This document shows, one piece after another, positions 4,508 through 6,999 of a stretch of 6,999 nucleotides of DNA; the stretch's first letter is position 1, and every line of letters starts with the position of its first letter. The position numbers and the translations under genes were made by a program. The stretch spans positions 1 through 6,999 of the forward strand of contig CAMBHC010000132.1 of the NCBI GenBank assembly GCA_945866285.1. The letters are read 5' to 3'. The notes under the pieces are model-generated. The model was not told the origin of the DNA. It saw only the letters and a list, made by a program, of their open reading frames with translations, and did not search any database. This DNA comes from Candidatus Sulfopaludibacter sp. SbA3. GTDB taxonomy: Bacteria > Acidobacteriota > Vicinamibacteria > Vicinamibacterales > UBA2999.

Positions 4508-6886
4508 CTACCTGCGCGGGACCCAGGCGAGCGCGACCAGCTGCACCGACACGCCACCGCGTTTCGGCTTCACCAGCACCCGCTCCAGCACTTCGGCTGA
4601 CAGATCCCACTCGGCCGCCACGGCCTGGAGGTCGGCTTCAAGCGCCGCCTGCAGATCGCCTTGCTGTTGCGTGAGAGCGGTCACATTCTCGGTGGCACGC
4701 GCCACATCCTGCGCTTCCTTGCCCACCCGGCCCATGCCGCGAGCGGCGGTAGTCGCGCGGCCCAGGGTGCTGGCGCTGACAGCCTTACGTCCGAGCAGCG
4801 CGCCGAAGATGGTGGCACCCACCGACAGTGCGGCTCCGATCCTGGCGCCGCTCGATTGCTCCGCCTGCACCTGCACCGCCTGCTCTGCGCGTCGAATGCG
4901 GTCCTGGATGGTCGTCAGCTTCGACGCATAGTTCTCGCGGACTTTCGCAATGGCCGCGTCCCTGGCTTCACGCGCGTCGGAGCCCAGGCGGATGCGGAAA
5001 TCGCGTTCCGATTCGTCCGGCGCCGACGTGACCTTCGCGCGAGGACTCTTGAACAGTTCAATCGATTGCGACTGCGCCGCCCAGCGCGAGAAGTCCTTTT
5101 CCCAGGTGGCGTAGCTCTTGGGCCTGGCGGCCGGCGCAGGCAGCGGGGCAAACGACGCCGAGTCACCCTCGGGAGCCTTTAACAAGTCCTTCACCGCGAA
5201 GTCGACCGGCTCGGCCTGCTCCCAATCGAGGGCGACGGGCCTGTCCGCGATCGGCGTCACGACCGCCACCTCGCGGGTTTCATCGAGACCTAGCTTCGCA
5301 TCCGAATACGACACCCGCGCGACCCCCAGCACCATGGGCGCGTAGGAATCGCCGCCGGGGACAAAGAATTGAGGGATGGCGGGGTCGATGACGGGCGTAC
5401 TGCGTCCGCCTACGCTCGCGGTCGATTGCTGCGCGAGCTGCGGCGAGATGCGACCTTCGGTCGCAGCGGGCGGCAGTGGTGTTCCGGTCAACTTCCTGAT
5501 CTCTTCACGGCCGAGCGGCCCTCGCAGGTACGAGAGCGCCCAGCGCGTTTCAAACAGCACCGGCTCCTGCTCGTGCACGTTGTGCAGCAGGAACACGCGT
5601 TTGCCCAGCGACGATAGCAACTGATCGATCTTCGCCCGGTTGAAGCCCGCACCGGCGGTGCCGGCCGCGCCTTCAAGGCCATCGAGCACGCGGGCCTTGT
5701 CGCGGTCGGTCTGCAGCCGGCCCAGCATCCACGTGCCGGCGTTGGCGAGTGCCTTGTAGTCCAGGTCCACGGGATTCTGTGTCGCCACCGTGACCCCCAG
5801 TCCGAAGGCGCGCGCTTGCTTCAGCAGGGTGAGCAGCGGGCCCTTGGAGGGCGGATTGGCGACCGGCGGCAGGAACCCGTAGATCTCGTCGAAGTAGAGC
5901 AGGGCTCGAAGGCTTGAGGTCCCGCGCTGGCTGCGCATCCAGCCCACCAGCTCGTTCAGCAGCAGCGACACGAAGAACATGCGTTCCTGGTCGTCCAGGT
6001 GGGCGAGCGAGATGATGGCCACGCGCGGGCGGCCGTTCTCGGTATAGAGCAAGCGGTCGATGTTGAGCGGTTCGCCTTGCAGCCAGGCCGCAAATCCCGG
6101 CGCGGCCAGCAGTTGATTGAGCTGCATCGCCAGCGCGAAACGTTCCTTCGCGGGGTAGAACGACTCGAGGTCGAATACGCCGATCTTGGTGATGGGCGGG
6201 GACTGCACCTGGCCAATCAGTGCCGGCAAGTCGAGATCGGTCCCCGCGCGCCAGGCTTCGGCAAACAAGGTGGACACGAGAATGTGCTCGCGGCTGCGCA
6301 GCGGCTCTGCGTCCACCCCGGCCAGCGTGAGTACGCTGGTGGCGGCGGTGGCCACGCGGTCCGCCAGCAATTCGGGGTCATTCAGGACCGCCGGCGCCGG
6401 CGCCGAGACTGACTGCACGAACGAGATCGGCCGGCCGCTCGACCTGCCCGGCGTAGAGATCGCGAACTCGGCCGCGGCACGTAGCCGCTCGATGCGCGCG
6501 CCATCCTGACCCCAGTCGGCGAGTCCTTTCGCCCACCGCGCCGCTTCGGCCTGTCCAAACGCCTCAGGCGACTGTCCCACCCGGCGCGCCTCGTCGGGGT
6601 TCACCCAGGGCGTGAATTCGGCCGCCGACAGTCCCGGAAACGTGAGCAGCAGGTTGGCGAGGTCGCCCTTCGGGTCGATGGCAATGACCGGCACGCCGTC
6701 GATCGCGGCCTCTTCGATCAGGTCGATACCCAGGCCGGTCTTGCCACTGCCGGTCATGCCGACGATGACGCCGTGGGTGACGAGATCGGACGAGTCGTAC
6801 AGCACAGGGACGTCGCCCCGGACCTTGGTCGCCGGATCGACCTGGCGTCCCAGGTAGAACAGGCCGAGCTTTTCGATCTCGGTCAC
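4508..6886 (-). CDS. HerA/FtsK-superfamily P-loop ATPase (helicase HerA-like, DUF853-type) with long C-terminal extension
   Basis: The protein has 792 residues. The ATPase core shows Walker A GMTGSGKT (43-50), IAIDPKGDL (68-76), Walker B LLYFDEIYG (329-337), the sensor-like VATQNPVDLDY (367-377) and GRLQTDRDKARV (389-400), whose arginines could serve as an intersubunit finger. This is the HerA-like hexameric ATPase pattern (DNA pumping or helicase, or a relative). E. coli YjgR of this group is about 500 residues, so roughly 320 residues after about 470 are additional. These contain a Pro/Ala-rich region (to about 590), a charged helical stretch likely to form a coiled coil (about 637-678), a Gly/Ala-rich hydrophobic segment IGAALSVGATIFGALLG (683-699), and a second helical stretch (720-760). 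The GTG start overlaps the upstream stop as GTGA. The client process is unknown. Confidence 0.88.
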   Translation of the reverse strand: MTEIEKLGLFYLGRQVDPATKVRGDVPVLYDSSDLVTHGVIVGMTGSGKTGLGIDLIEEAAIDGVPVIAIDPKGDLANLLLTFPGLSAAEFTPWVNPDEARRVGQSPEAFGQAEAARWAKGLADWGQDGARIERLRAAAEFAISTPGRSSGRPISFVQSVSAPAPAVLNDPELLADRVATAATSVLTLAGVDAEPLRSREHILVSTLFAEAWRAGTDLDLPALIGQVQSPPITKIGVFDLESFYPAKERFALAMQLNQLLAAPGFAAWLQGEPLNIDRLLYTENGRPRVAIISLAHLDDQERMFFVSLLLNELVGWMRSQRGTSSLRALLYFDEIYGFLPPVANPPSKGPLLTLLKQARAFGLGVTVATQNPVDLDYKALANAGTWMLGRLQTDRDKARVLDGLEGAAGTAGAGFNRAKIDQLLSSLGKRVFLLHNVHEQEPVLFETRWALSYLRGPLGREEIRKLTGTPLPPAATEGRISPQLAQQSTASVGGRSTPVIDPAIPQFFVPGGDSYAPMVLGVARVSYSDAKLGLDETREVAVVTPIADRPVALDWEQAEPVDFAVKDLLKAPEGDSASFAPLPAPAARPKSYATWEKDFSRWAAQSQSIELFKSPRAKVTSAPDESERDFRIRLGSDAREARDAAIAKVRENYASKLTTIQDRIRRAEQAVQVQAEQSSGARIGAALSVGATIFGALLGRKAVSASTLGRATTAARGMGRVGKEAQDVARATENVTALTQQQGDLQAALEADLQAVAAEWDLSAEVLERVLVKPKRGGVSVQLVALAWVPRR

Positions 6887-6999
6887 TGGCGGACCTGCCC
6901 GTCGGCGCGATAGAGGAACAGCATGCGGGTGCGGCCTTCAGCGTCGGCAAACGAGTCCACCTTCTCGGGCGTCCAGTCACCCATGCCGAACGAGTGCGT
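6883..6999 (-). CDS. 3' end of an unrecognised gene coupled to the HerA-like ATPase
   Basis: The last 38 codons of a minus-strand gene run off the right edge of the window, including the segments HSFGMGDWTPEKVDSF and RTRMLFLYRADGQVRQ. Its TGA shares bases with the GTG start of the ATPase gene, a four-base GTGA overlap that implies translational coupling and a shared job. I do not recognise the family from this tail; it looks like a soluble protein and shows no membrane segment. Confidence 0.7.
   Translation of the reverse strand, partial: THSFGMGDWTPEKVDSFADAEGRTRMLFLYRADGQVRQ

Noticed and set aside
1..6999. CRISPR array, insertion sequence or transposase
   Set aside because: No regularly spaced repeats, no transposase-like motifs and no paired terminal inverted repeats were found.

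Overview
The window is GC-rich DNA with tightly packed genes, several overlapping start and stop codons, and a few decayed stretches. A secreted PqqB-like metallo-beta-lactamase protein, a DUF3553 protein, a broken cytochrome c-type gene with CXXCH motifs and at least two apparently near-leaderless promoters together suggest a high-GC environmental bacterium. My best guess is an acidobacterium of the Vicinamibacteria type. This is inference from gene style; no marker gene here proves it.

Plus-strand half (about 1-3363). A 5'-truncated YgjP/DUF45 zinc metalloprotease (2-472), a small outer-membrane beta-barrel protein (472-1038) and a secreted PqqB-like MBL-fold protein (1020-1925) overlap end to end and look like one transcription unit. 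A short intergenic stretch with a hairpin and a -10-like box leads into a single-domain response regulator (2018-2617). Next is a degraded region (2619-3061) holding a tiny ORF and a frameshifted, truncated cytochrome c-like fragment. It ends inside the start region of a small DUF3553 protein with a C-terminal zinc ribbon (3064-3363).

Convergence zone (3364-3642). I see no gene here, only two modest hairpins. Plus-strand transcription meets the 3' end of the minus-strand tRNA gene at this point.

Minus-strand half (3643-6999, read right to left). The 3' end of an unrecognised gene (6883-6999) overlaps the GTG start of a 792-residue HerA-type P-loop ATPase (4508-6886). A compact hairpin follows its stop codon. 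Next comes a vapBC toxin-antitoxin pair: an AbrB-type antitoxin (4134-4382) and a PIN-domain toxin (3749-4153) overlapping by 20 bases. Just upstream of vapB is a 30-bp near-perfect palindrome, a strong operator candidate. The vapC stop codon lies only 19 bases from the 5' end of a complete tRNA-Leu(CAA) gene with an encoded CCA end. The tRNA's likely TATAAT promoter is squeezed against the vapC stop and lies between two TTCGG/CCGAA palindromes.

I do not see a clearly new multi-gene system. The points most worth following are the vapBC/tRNA-Leu arrangement with its palindromes, the Asp-to-Gly change in the MBL metal motif, the long C-terminal extension of the HerA-like ATPase with its truncated coupled partner, and a probable dispersed repeat that appears to have reshaped the junction between the beta-barrel and MBL genes.
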